Positions 33,906 to 42,920 of a stretch of DNA of 64,000 nt are shown one piece after another; positions within the stretch are counted from its first letter, which is position 1; each line of letters opens with the position of its first letter. The notes beneath the pieces were generated by a model, which saw only the letters and a program-made list of their open reading frames with translations, searched no databases and was not told where the DNA came from. Both the position numbers and the translations under genes were made by a program. Source of the stretch: Pseudonocardia benzenivorans CB1190 (lineage in GTDB: Bacteria > Actinomycetota > Actinomycetes > Mycobacteriales > Pseudonocardiaceae); assembly GCF_000196675.2 (NCBI RefSeq), contig NC_015312.1, positions 4,278,001-4,342,000 of the forward strand. The letters are read 5' to 3'.

Positions 33906-36900
33906 GTGCTGCACGTCCACCGCGCCGAACGCGCCGACACCCTCGCCGACGCGCTCGCCGGGGTACTGGCGCAGGTCCTGGCCGACCCGTTCGCGGCCGA
34001 GGTCGTCGCGGTGCCCGAACGCGGCGTCGAGCGGTGGCTCGCGCAGCGGCTGGCGCACCGGCTCGGGACCCGCGACGGCCGCGCCGACGGGGTGTGCGCC
34101 AACGTGCGGTTCCCGTCCCCCGCCGAGGTGGTCGACGAGGTGGTGTGCGCGGCCACGGGGGTCGACCCGGCCGACGACCCGTGGCGCCCCGCGCGGGCGG
34201 TCTGGCCGCTGCTGGAGCTGGTCGACGAGGCGGCGGCCGAGCCGGGGTTCGCGCTGCTCGGGGCCCATCTGGGCACGGACTCGGCCGACGCGCACCGGCG
34301 CGGGCGGCGGTACGCACTGGCCCGGCGGCTCGCCGAGCTCTACGCCTCCTACGCCGCGCACCGGCCGGGCATGCTCGGGGAATGGCTCGCGGGCGCCGAC
34401 GTCGACGCGGCCGGGGGCGCAGCGCTCGCGCCCGACCTGCGCTGGCAGGCCGAGCTGTGGCGGCGGCTGCGCGCCCGCATCGGGGTTCCCGGGCCCGCCG
34501 AGCGCGTCGAGACGGCCTGTGCGCTGCTGCGGGCCGACCCCGGCCGCGCGGCGCTGGGCCCGCGGCTCTCGGTGTTCGGCCCGACCCGGCTCGCCGCGAG
34601 CAGGCTCACCGTGCTCGCCGCCCTCGCCGTGCACCGCGACGTACACCTGTGGCTCGCGCACCCGTCGCCGGTGCTGTGGGCCGCGCTGACGCCGCAGGCC
34701 GGGACGGCGCCCCGGCGCGCGGACGACGCCAGTGCCGCCGTCGTCGCGAACCCGCTCCTCGCCTCGCTGGGGCGCGACGTGCGCGAGCTGCAGCTGCGGC
34801 TGCCCGTCGGGACCGACGTCCACCACCCGGGCCCGCCGCCGCCCCCGACCCTGCTGGGGGCGCTGCAGTGCGCGCTGCGCGACGACGTCGCCCCCGGTGC
34901 CGTGCCCACGGTCCTCGACCCGGCCGACCGCAGCGTCCAGGTGCACGCCTGCCACGGGCCCGACCGCCAGGTCGAGGTGCTGCGCGAGGTCGTGCTGGGA
35001 CTGCTGGCCGCCGACCCCACGCTGGAACCGCGCGACGTCGTCGTCATGTGCCCCGACATCGAGACGTTCGCCCCGTTGATCTCGGCGACGTTCGGCCTGG
35101 CCGCCGGGACCGACGACGACACCGGCCACCCCGGTCACCGGCTCCCGGTGCGGCTGGCCGACCGGGCGCTGCGGCAGGTCAACCCGCTGCTCGACACCGT
35201 CGCCACGCTGCTGGAGCTGGCGGACGCCCGGCTGACCGCCACCCAGGTGCTCGACCTCGCGGCGACCGAGCCCGTCCGGCGCCGGTTCCGCTTCGACGAC
35301 GACGCGCTCGACCGGCTGCGCGATCTCGTCGTCGGCTCGGGCGTGCGGTGGGGGCTCGACGCGGACCACCGTGGCCCGTTCGCGTTGGGCGCGTTCGCCC
35401 AGAACACGTGGTCGGCGGGGCTCGACCGGATGCTGCTGGGCGTGGCGATGGACGAGGCCGACCGGCAGTGGCTCGGCACGGCGCTGCCGCTCGACGACGT
35501 CGGCAGCTCCGACGTCGACACCGTCGGCCGCTTCGCGGAGCTGCTCGACCGGCTCGCCGCGGTGCTCGCCGGGCTCCGCGGCGAGCGGACGCTCGCCGAG
35601 TGGGGTGCCGCGCTCGCCGCGGGCCTCGACGCGCTCACCACCACCACCCCGACCGACGCGTGGCAGGCCGCGCAGGCGCGCGCCGAGCTGGCGGAGGTCA
35701 CCGCGTCGGCGGGGCCGCACGCCGCCTCCGTGCCGCTCGGGCTGCCCGACGTGCGCGGCCTGCTGGCCGACCGGCTGCGCGGCCGGCCGACGCGGGCGAA
35801 CTTCCGCACCGGCACGCTCACCGTCGCGACGCTGGTGCCGATGCGGTCGGTGCCCCACCGCGTCGTGTGCCTGCTCGGGCTCGACGACGGCGCGTTCCCC
35901 CGCGCGGGCGAGCCCGACGGCGACGACGCGCTGGCCCGCGACCCCCGCGTCGGCGAGCGCGACCCGCGCAGCGAGGACCGGCAGCTGCTCCTCGACGCGG
36001 TCGGGGCCGCGACCGAGCACCTCGTCGTCGTGCACTCCGGCGCCGACGAGCGCACCGGGGTCCGCAGGCCGCCGTCGGTGCCGGTCGGGGAGCTGCTCGA
36101 TGCGCTCGACGCCGTCGCGGTGGGCCCCGACGGCAGGCGGGCGCGCGACCATGTCGTCGTCCGTCATCCGTTGCAGCCCTTCGATACCCGCAACTTCGCG
36201 GCGGCCGTGCTCGGCGGGCCGGGTCCGTTCAGCTTCGACCGGGCCGCGCTCGCGGGGGCCCGGGCGGCGACGGGCGTCCGCACCCCGCCGCCGCGGCCCC
36301 TGCCCGGGCCGCTGCCGGTGCTGCCGCCCCCCGCGGAGGTCGAGCTCGACGACCTCGTCCGGTTCCTGGAGGGACCGGCCAAGGCGTTCCTGCGCCAGCG
36401 CGTCGGGGTGTCGCTGTTCTCCGCCGACGACGACCCCGACGACGCGCTGCCCGTCGAGCTCGACCAGCTGCAGCGCTGGCACATCGGGGCGCGGCTGCTG
36501 GCCGACCGGCTCGCCGGGCACGACCTCGACGCGTGCCGCGCGGCCGAGTGGCGCCGTGGGGCCCTCCCGCCCGGCGGGCTGGGCCGGCGGATCCTCGACG
36601 AGGTCGCCGCGGACGTCGAACCGATCGTGGCGGCCACGCTGCCGCTGCGGTCCGCCCCGCCGGAGTCCCTCGACGTGTCCGCCGTCGTCGCGGGGACGCG
36701 GGTGGTCGGCACGGTGGGCGGGGTGGTCCGGGTCGGCTCCGGACCGGGTGCCACGGGCGACATCGTCAGCGCGGGCTTCTCCCGGCTCGGTGCCAAGCAG
36801 CGCGTCGGCGCCTGGGTGCGGCTGCTCGCGCTCACCGCGGCCCGCCCGGACACGACGTGGCGCGCCGTGACGATCGGCCGCGGGTCCGACGGGCCGGAGC

Positions 36901-37271
36901 GGTCCGTCCTCGGGCCGGTCGAACCCGGCCGGGCCGCCGTCGTGCTGGCCGATCTGCTGGCGCTGCACCGCGACGGGCTGTGCGCGGCACTCCCGTTGGT
37001 GCTCAAGGCGTCCCACGCCTACGCGGGACGGCGGCGGCTGCGCAACCGGACCGTCGAGGACGCGGTCGACGCCGCCCGCTCGGCGTGGGCGGGCCGCTTC
37101 TCCCCCGAGCGCGACGAGCCTGCGCACCGGCTGTTGTGGGGACCGTCGGCACCGCTGGAGGACCTGTTGTCGGCGCCCGCACGTACCGGGGAGGAACCGT
37201 CGTTGTTCGGCGAGCTCGCGATGCGGGTCTGGACGCCGCTGCTCGCGGCAGAGGAGGTGAGCCTGCCGTGA
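33906..37271 (+). CDS. recC: Exodeoxyribonuclease V subunit RecC
   Basis: 1121 aa, full length. N-terminus LHVHRAERADTLADALAGVL and VAVPERGVERWLAQRLAHRLG are typical; the protein has the helicase-like folds but no ATPase motifs, as expected for the subunit that scans for Chi and splits the strands. C-terminal nuclease-like domain is inactive. First of recC-recB-recD, the usual actinobacterial order; the stop overlaps recB's GTG by 4 bp. Role: repair of double-strand breaks and destruction of foreign linear DNA. Confidence 0.95.
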   Translation: MLHVHRAERADTLADALAGVLAQVLADPFAAEVVAVPERGVERWLAQRLAHRLGTRDGRADGVCANVRFPSPAEVVDEVVCAATGVDPADDPWRPARAVWPLLELVDEAAAEPGFALLGAHLGTDSADAHRRGRRYALARRLAELYASYAAHRPGMLGEWLAGADVDAAGGAALAPDLRWQAELWRRLRARIGVPGPAERVETACALLRADPGRAALGPRLSVFGPTRLAASRLTVLAALAVHRDVHLWLAHPSPVLWAALTPQAGTAPRRADDASAAVVANPLLASLGRDVRELQLRLPVGTDVHHPGPPPPPTLLGALQCALRDDVAPGAVPTVLDPADRSVQVHACHGPDRQVEVLREVVLGLLAADPTLEPRDVVVMCPDIETFAPLISATFGLAAGTDDDTGHPGHRLPVRLADRALRQVNPLLDTVATLLELADARLTATQVLDLAATEPVRRRFRFDDDALDRLRDLVVGSGVRWGLDADHRGPFALGAFAQNTWSAGLDRMLLGVAMDEADRQWLGTALPLDDVGSSDVDTVGRFAELLDRLAAVLAGLRGERTLAEWGAALAAGLDALTTTTPTDAWQAAQARAELAEVTASAGPHAASVPLGLPDVRGLLADRLRGRPTRANFRTGTLTVATLVPMRSVPHRVVCLLGLDDGAFPRAGEPDGDDALARDPRVGERDPRSEDRQLLLDAVGAATEHLVVVHSGADERTGVRRPPSVPVGELLDALDAVAVGPDGRRARDHVVVRHPLQPFDTRNFAAAVLGGPGPFSFDRAALAGARAATGVRTPPPRPLPGPLPVLPPPAEVELDDLVRFLEGPAKAFLRQRVGVSLFSADDDPDDALPVELDQLQRWHIGARLLADRLAGHDLDACRAAEWRRGALPPGGLGRRILDEVAADVEPIVAATLPLRSAPPESLDVSAVVAGTRVVGTVGGVVRVGSGPGATGDIVSAGFSRLGAKQRVGAWVRLLALTAARPDTTWRAVTIGRGSDGPERSVLGPVEPGRAAVVLADLLALHRDGLCAALPLVLKASHAYAGRRRLRNRTVEDAVDAARSAWAGRFSPERDEPAHRLLWGPSAPLEDLLSAPARTGEEPSLFGELAMRVWTPLLAAEEVSLP

Positions 37272-40200
37272 CCGCCACCGCGCTCACCCCGGTCATCCCG
37301 GAACGGCCGTTCGACGTGTGCGGGCCGCTGCCCGCGACCGGCGCGACGACGGTGCTGGAGGCCAGCGCGGGGACGGGCAAGACGTACACGATCGCGGCGC
37401 TGGCGGCGCGCTACGTCGCCGAAGGCATCGCGACGCTCGCGGAGCTGATGCTCGTCACGTTCGGCCGCGAGGCCACCCACGAGCTGCGTGAACGCGTCCG
37501 GGAGCGGCTCACCGCGGCCGAGCGCGCCCTCGCCGACCCGGCGGCCGCGCGCGTCGCGGCCGACGGCGTGCTCCGCCACCTCGCCGCGGCCGACGCCGCG
37601 ACGGTCGCGCTGCGCCGCGAGCGGCTACGGCTCGCCGTCGCGGAGTTCGACGCCGCGACCATCGCGACCACCCACCAGTTCTGCCAGCGGATGCTCGCCG
37701 GGCTGGGGGTGCTCGGCGACGCCGACCCCGACGCGCTGTTCGTCGAGTCGGTCGACGACCTCGTCGAGGAGGTCGTCGACGACTTCTACGTCCGCAAGTA
37801 CGCCGCCGCCGGCGCCGAGCGGCCCGCGTTCGGCCGCGCCGAGGCGCTGCAGCTGGCCAGGGCGGTCGTCGGCGATCCGCAGGCGCGCATCGAGCCGGTC
37901 GACGCCGATCCGGGGTCACCGGCGGCGACGCGGCGCAGCTTCGCCGAGGCGGTGCGCCGCGAGGTCGACCGGCGCAAGCGCGCGGCGAAGCTCTACAGCT
38001 ACGACGACATGCTCACCCGGCTCGACGCCGCGCTGTCCGACCCGGTGCGCGGCGACGCGGCCGCGGCCCGGCTGCGCAGCCGCTACCGCGTCGTGCTCGT
38101 CGACGAGTTCCAGGACACCGACCCGGTGCAGTGGCGCATCCTGTCCGCGGCGTTCCACGGCCACACCACGCTCGTGCTGATCGGCGACCCCAAGCAGGCC
38201 ATCTACGCGTTCCGCGGCGCCGACGTCGTCAGCTACCTGCAGGCCGCGACCGACGCGGGCGAGCGGTTCACCCTCGACCGCAACTTCCGCAGCGACCGGG
38301 CCGTGCTCGACGCCGTCGACGCACTGTTCCACGGCGCCGCGCTGGGCGACCCGCGGATCGTCGTGCACCACGTCGAGGCCGCGCGGCCCGGCCGGTCGCT
38401 GCGCGGGTCGACCTGTGACGCGCCGCTGCGCGTCCGGGTCGTCGGCACGCAGCGGCTGGGCCGGCTCTTCCACCGGCTCGGCCGGGTCGACGCCGCACGC
38501 CCGCAGGTCGCCGCCGACGTGGCGGCGCAGATCGCGGCGCTGCTCGCGAGCGGCGCGTCGGTCGTGCCCGCCGACGGCGTCGAGCGCGCCGTGCTGCCCG
38601 GCGACGTCGCGGTGCTCGTCCGCACCAACGACCAGGCCGAGCTCGTGCTCCGCACGCTGCGCGAGGCCGGGGTGCCCGCGGTCGTCACCGGGACCCGCAG
38701 CGTGTTCACCACCCCGGTGGCGGGCGAGTGGCTCACGCTGCTGGAGGCGTTGGAGCAGCCGCACAGCGGGCTGCGGCTGCGTGCCGCGGCGCTCACCTGC
38801 TTCGCCGGGCTCACCGTCACCGACCTGTGCGGCGACGACGCCGACGCCGTCGTCGAGACCCTCGGCGACGACCTGCGCGACTGGGCGGGCGCGCTGCGCG
38901 GGCGCGGGGTGGCGGCGCTGCTCGAGGCGGTGTCGGCACGGCGCCGGCTGGCCGAGCGGCTGCTCGCGCGCACCGACGGCGACCGCACCCTCACCGACCT
39001 GCGCCACATCGGGCAGGCTCTGCACCACGCGGCGACCCAGGAGCATCTCGGGCCGTCCGCGCTGGTCGAGTGGCTGCGCCGGCGGATCGAGGAGGCCGGG
39101 TCCGACACCGGCGCCGAGCGCAGCCGGCGCCTGGAGTCCGACGCCGACGCCGTCCAGATCGTCACCGTGCACCGCAGCAAGGGGCAGGAGTACCCGATCG
39201 TCGCGGTGCCGTTCGCGTGGGACCGCAACGTGCAGGAGCCCACGCTCGCACGGCTGCACGAGGGCCCGCGCCAGGAGCGGGTGCTCGACGTGGGCGGGCC
39301 CTCGGGGCCGCATTTCCTCGAACGGCAGGGCGCGCACCTCGCCGAGGAGGCCGGCGAGGACCTGCGGCTGCTCTACGTCGCGCTCACCCGCGCGCGCTCG
39401 CAGCTCCTCACGTGGTGGGTACCGGCGACGACGACGTCGAAGTCGGCGCTGCACCGGATGCTCGCCGGGGGCGCAGGCCCCGGCGAGACGCCGCGGGAGA
39501 CGTGCGCGGTCCCGCCCGACCCGGGACCGGTGTTCGACGCGCTGGTCCGCCGCGCGGGCACCGGGCCCGACGGGTCGCCGCACGTCGTCGTCGAACAGGT
39601 GGGCGACGACGTCCCTGCGCCGTGGAGCCCGCCCGCCCGGCCGGTGCCGCCGCTCGACGCGGCACGCTTCGACCGCGACATCGACCTCGACTGGCGACGC
39701 ACCTCCTACAGTGCGCTGACCGCCGCGGCCCACGACGCCGGCGCGCACACACCGGCCGTGGTGAGCGAGCCGGAGGACCCCGGGATCGCCGACGAGCCCG
39801 CGGAGCCGGGCCCGCTCCTGTTCACCGCCGCCGATCCCGCTGCGGCGCAGGCGGTCCCGTCCCCGATGGCCGACCTGCCGATGGGCACGGCGTTCGGCAC
39901 GCTCGTGCACGCCGTCCTCGAGTCGGCCGACACGACCGCGGCCGACCTGCGCGGCGAGCTCGCCGCCAGGGCGCGGGCCGAGCTGGCCCGCCGACCCGCT
40001 GCGGTCGACCCCGACGAGTTGGCCGCCGCGCTCGTCCCGGTGGTCCGGACCCCGATGGGGCCGCTCGTCGGCGGCGCGGCGCTGGCCGACGTCGCGCCCG
40101 CCGACCGGCTGAGCGAGCTCGACTTCGAGCTGCCGCTGGCAGGTGGCGACCGGCCCGGCCCCTCCCCCGTCCTCGCCGACGTCGCGCGGCTGCTGCGCCG

Positions 40201-40681
40201 GCACCTGCCCGCCGACGACCCGCTGGTCGGCTACCCCGACCACCTCGACGCGCCGCTGCTCGCCGAGCAGGCGCTGCGCGGCTACCTGACCGGCAGCATC
40301 GACGCGGTGCTCCGCGTCGGGGGGCGCTACGTGGTCGTCGACTACAAGACGAACTGGCTCGGGCCCGCCGGTCCCGACGGGCACGTGCCGCTGACGTCGG
40401 CGCACTACGGCGCCGCGGCGCTGACCCAGGCGATGACGTCGGCGCACTACCCGCTGCAGGCGCTGCTCTACGGGGTCGCCCTGCACCGCTACCTGCGGTG
40501 GCGGCTGCCCGGCTACGACCCGGGTACGCACCTCGGCGGCTCGCTGTACCTGTTCCTGCGCGGCATGTGCGGCCCCGACACGCCGGCCGCCGACGGTGTC
40601 CCGGCGGGGGTGTTCTCGTGGGCGCCGCGGCCCGCGCTGATCACCGACCTGTCCCGGCTGCTCGACGAGGGGGCCCCGTGA
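37268..40681 (+). CDS. recB: Exodeoxyribonuclease V subunit RecB (helicase-nuclease)
   Basis: 1137 aa. UvrD-type helicase: Walker A EASAGTGKTYTIAAL near residue 37, VLVDEFQDTDPVQWRIL (motif II), GDPKQAIYAFRGADV (motif III) and TVHRSKGQEYPIV (motif V). C-terminal nuclease: GTAFGTLVHAVLE, later VVVDYKTNWLG with the Asp/Lys of the exonuclease site, and QALLYGVALHRYL. 3'-5' motor and sole nuclease of the complex. GTG 37268 overlaps recC by 4 bp and the stop overlaps recD by 4 bp. Confidence 0.96.
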   Translation: MTATALTPVIPERPFDVCGPLPATGATTVLEASAGTGKTYTIAALAARYVAEGIATLAELMLVTFGREATHELRERVRERLTAAERALADPAAARVAADGVLRHLAAADAATVALRRERLRLAVAEFDAATIATTHQFCQRMLAGLGVLGDADPDALFVESVDDLVEEVVDDFYVRKYAAAGAERPAFGRAEALQLARAVVGDPQARIEPVDADPGSPAATRRSFAEAVRREVDRRKRAAKLYSYDDMLTRLDAALSDPVRGDAAAARLRSRYRVVLVDEFQDTDPVQWRILSAAFHGHTTLVLIGDPKQAIYAFRGADVVSYLQAATDAGERFTLDRNFRSDRAVLDAVDALFHGAALGDPRIVVHHVEAARPGRSLRGSTCDAPLRVRVVGTQRLGRLFHRLGRVDAARPQVAADVAAQIAALLASGASVVPADGVERAVLPGDVAVLVRTNDQAELVLRTLREAGVPAVVTGTRSVFTTPVAGEWLTLLEALEQPHSGLRLRAAALTCFAGLTVTDLCGDDADAVVETLGDDLRDWAGALRGRGVAALLEAVSARRRLAERLLARTDGDRTLTDLRHIGQALHHAATQEHLGPSALVEWLRRRIEEAGSDTGAERSRRLESDADAVQIVTVHRSKGQEYPIVAVPFAWDRNVQEPTLARLHEGPRQERVLDVGGPSGPHFLERQGAHLAEEAGEDLRLLYVALTRARSQLLTWWVPATTTSKSALHRMLAGGAGPGETPRETCAVPPDPGPVFDALVRRAGTGPDGSPHVVVEQVGDDVPAPWSPPARPVPPLDAARFDRDIDLDWRRTSYSALTAAAHDAGAHTPAVVSEPEDPGIADEPAEPGPLLFTAADPAAAQAVPSPMADLPMGTAFGTLVHAVLESADTTAADLRGELAARARAELARRPAAVDPDELAAALVPVVRTPMGPLVGGAALADVAPADRLSELDFELPLAGGDRPGPSPVLADVARLLRRHLPADDPLVGYPDHLDAPLLAEQALRGYLTGSIDAVLRVGGRYVVVDYKTNWLGPAGPDGHVPLTSAHYGAAALTQAMTSAHYPLQALLYGVALHRYLRWRLPGYDPGTHLGGSLYLFLRGMCGPDTPAADGVPAGVFSWAPRPALITDLSRLLDEGAP

Positions 40682-42843
40682 CCGCCGCTGTGACGACCAC
40701 CGGGAACGGCCCCGGGACCGCCACGGGGTCCGCCGCCGCCGGAACCGCCGCCGGGACCGCCGCAGGGCCCGTTCCCATCGGGCCGGTCGCGCCGGGCGGC
40801 GACCCGTACGACCCGCGGTACGCCCGCGGTGCCGGCGGGCTGCTCGCCCGCTTCAACGCCGCGGGGGTGCTCGCCGCGGCCGACGTGCACGTCGCGGCCC
40901 GGCTCGGGCGGCTCGGCGGGGAGACCGACGAGACCGTCCTGCTCGCCGCGGCGCTGACCGTGCGGGCCTTGCGGCACGGGTCGGTGTGCGTCGACCTCGA
41001 CGAGGTCGGGACGACGGTGCTCGGCGAGGGCGACGAGGTCCTCGACGTCTCGGCGCTGCCGTGGCCCGACCCGGCAGCGTGGCGGGCCGCGTGCCTGGCC
41101 AGCCCGCTGGTGTCCGCCGAGCCCACCGGGGGCGTCGCGCCGCTGCGGATGCCCCACGGCCTGCTGTACCTCGACCGCTACTGGCGGCAGGAGGAGCAGG
41201 TGCGCGTCGAGCTGCGCGCCCGCGCGGCCGCCGAGCCGCCCCGGGTCGACGTCGACCGGCTGCGGGCGGGGCTGTCCCGGCTGTTCACCGACGCCGCGGA
41301 TGGCCGGACCGACGCCGATGACCGGACCGACGGGGCAGGTGCTGCGACCGGCGACGCCGACGCGCGCGCAGGCGGCGGTGCCGGTCCCGACGCCGGGACC
41401 GGAACCGATCTCGTCGCCGGTGTCGGCGAACGTCCCGGCGCGGTCGCGCGGGCCGGTACCGCGGCGGACGCCGCCGCCGCGGCCGGGGAGACCGACCGGC
41501 AGCGGCTGGCCGCCGCCGTCGCCACGCTGCGCCGGGTCACCGTCGTCGCGGGCGGGCCCGGCACCGGCAAGACGACGACCGTCGCCCGGCTGCTCGCCCT
41601 GCTGCGCGACCAGCCCGGCCCTCCGCCGCGCGTCGCGCTGGCCGCCCCCACCGGCAAGGCCGCGGCCCGGCTCGCGGAGGCCGTGCGCGAACAGGTCCGC
41701 CGGCTGCCCGGGCCCGACCGCGCCCGGCTCGGCGACCTCCCCGCCTCGACGCTGCACCGGCTGCTCGGCTTCAGGCCCGGCCACACCAACCGGTTCCACC
41801 ACGACCGCACCAACCGGCTCCCGCACGACGTCGTCGTCGTCGACGAGACGTCGATGGTGTCGCTGACGATGATGGCGCGGCTGCTCGAGGCCGTGCGGCC
41901 CGACGCCCGGCTCGTCCTGGTCGGCGACCCCGACCAGCTGGCGTCGGTCGAGGCGGGCGCGGTGCTGGGCGACCTGGCCCGCGCCCCGGGCCCGGTCGAG
42001 CCCGCCCTCGACGCGACGCTGCGCGAGCTCGGTGTGCTCGGCCGGGCCGACCCCGCGGTCGTGCACGGCGTCGTCACCCTCGACCGGACCTGGCGGTTCG
42101 GCGCCGAGATCGCCGCGCTGGCCCGGGCCGTCCGCGACGGCGACGGCGACGGCGCGATCGAGGCGTTGCGCTCCGGGGCGGGCGGGGCCGTCGAGTTCGT
42201 GGAGGCCCCGACGTTGGAGCTGCGCGACCCGCCCGGTCTCGACGCGGTCCGCGCCGAGGTCGTGGCCGCCAACCGGACGCTGGTGGCACACGCGCGGGCA
42301 GGCGACGTCGACGGGGCGCTGCGCGCGCTCGACCGGCACCGGCTGTTGTGCGCCCACCGCCGCGGGCCGTACGGGGTGACCCGCTGGGGCTGGGAGGTCG
42401 AGCGCTGGCTCACCGACGCCGGGGTCGGGCCGGGCCCCGACGACGGCGAGTGGTTCCCCGGCCGGGCCGTGCTCGTCACCACCAACGACTACGACCTCAA
42501 CCTCTACAACGGCGACACCGGGGTCCTCGTCCGCGAGGAGGGCCGCACGAGGGCGGTGTTCGGTCGTGGTGGCGCCCCGTTGCGGGTCGCCACCGCCCGG
42601 CTCTCGCAGCCGCAGAGCGTCCACGCGATGACGGTGCACCGGGCGCAGGGCAGCCAGTTCTCGCAGGTCACGGTCGTGCTGCCGGCCCCGGAGTCGCCGT
42701 TGCTGACGCGCGAGCTGCTCTACACGGCGGTGACCCGCGCGATCGAGCGGGTCCGGGTCGTCGGGTCGGAGGCGGCGGTGCGGGCCGCGGTCGCACGCCC
42801 GGTCGGCCGGGCGTCCGGGCTGCGCGACCGGCTCGCCGGCTGA
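40678..42843 (+). CDS. recD: Exodeoxyribonuclease V subunit RecD
   Basis: 721 aa, longer than the usual ~600 because of two low-complexity Gly/Ala/Thr/Asp insertions: residues ~3-30 (GTAAGTAAGP) and ~205-271 (before the motor). Helicase motifs are intact: Walker A GGPGTGKT at 292-299, VVVVDETSMVS, VGDPDQLASVEAG, MTVHRAQGSQF and ELLYTAVTRA. This is the 5'-3' motor that partners RecB. GTG 40678 overlaps recB by 4 bp. The DNA of the insertions is simple-sequence in nature rather than foreign. Confidence 0.95.
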   Translation: MTAAVTTTGNGPGTATGSAAAGTAAGTAAGPVPIGPVAPGGDPYDPRYARGAGGLLARFNAAGVLAAADVHVAARLGRLGGETDETVLLAAALTVRALRHGSVCVDLDEVGTTVLGEGDEVLDVSALPWPDPAAWRAACLASPLVSAEPTGGVAPLRMPHGLLYLDRYWRQEEQVRVELRARAAAEPPRVDVDRLRAGLSRLFTDAADGRTDADDRTDGAGAATGDADARAGGGAGPDAGTGTDLVAGVGERPGAVARAGTAADAAAAAGETDRQRLAAAVATLRRVTVVAGGPGTGKTTTVARLLALLRDQPGPPPRVALAAPTGKAAARLAEAVREQVRRLPGPDRARLGDLPASTLHRLLGFRPGHTNRFHHDRTNRLPHDVVVVDETSMVSLTMMARLLEAVRPDARLVLVGDPDQLASVEAGAVLGDLARAPGPVEPALDATLRELGVLGRADPAVVHGVVTLDRTWRFGAEIAALARAVRDGDGDGAIEALRSGAGGAVEFVEAPTLELRDPPGLDAVRAEVVAANRTLVAHARAGDVDGALRALDRHRLLCAHRRGPYGVTRWGWEVERWLTDAGVGPGPDDGEWFPGRAVLVTTNDYDLNLYNGDTGVLVREEGRTRAVFGRGGAPLRVATARLSQPQSVHAMTVHRAQGSQFSQVTVVLPAPESPLLTRELLYTAVTRAIERVRVVGSEAAVRAAVARPVGRASGLRDRLAG

Positions 42844-42907
42844 GTGGTCCGCGCCGCGGCCGACCGCGTCCCCGAGCAGGGTCCGTACGGGGGCTGGACG
42901 GACTTGG

Positions 42908-42913
42908 CAGACT
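42908..42913 (+). promoter_or_regulatory. -10 element for the redox-signalling cassette
   Basis: CAGACT, 7-nt spacer, then ATG 42921. No ribosome site. The first base departs from TANNNT, so confidence is lower. Confidence 0.4.
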
Positions 42914-42920
42914 CGACACC

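Noticed and set aside
33753..37127. Minus-strand frame of ~1124 codons opposite recC
   Set aside because: Antisense shadow; recC on the plus strand has clear family sequence.
34034..40681. Single open frame of 2215 codons across recC and recB
   Set aside because: Only its second half (from GTG 37268) is RecB; the first half is an out-of-frame reading of recC.
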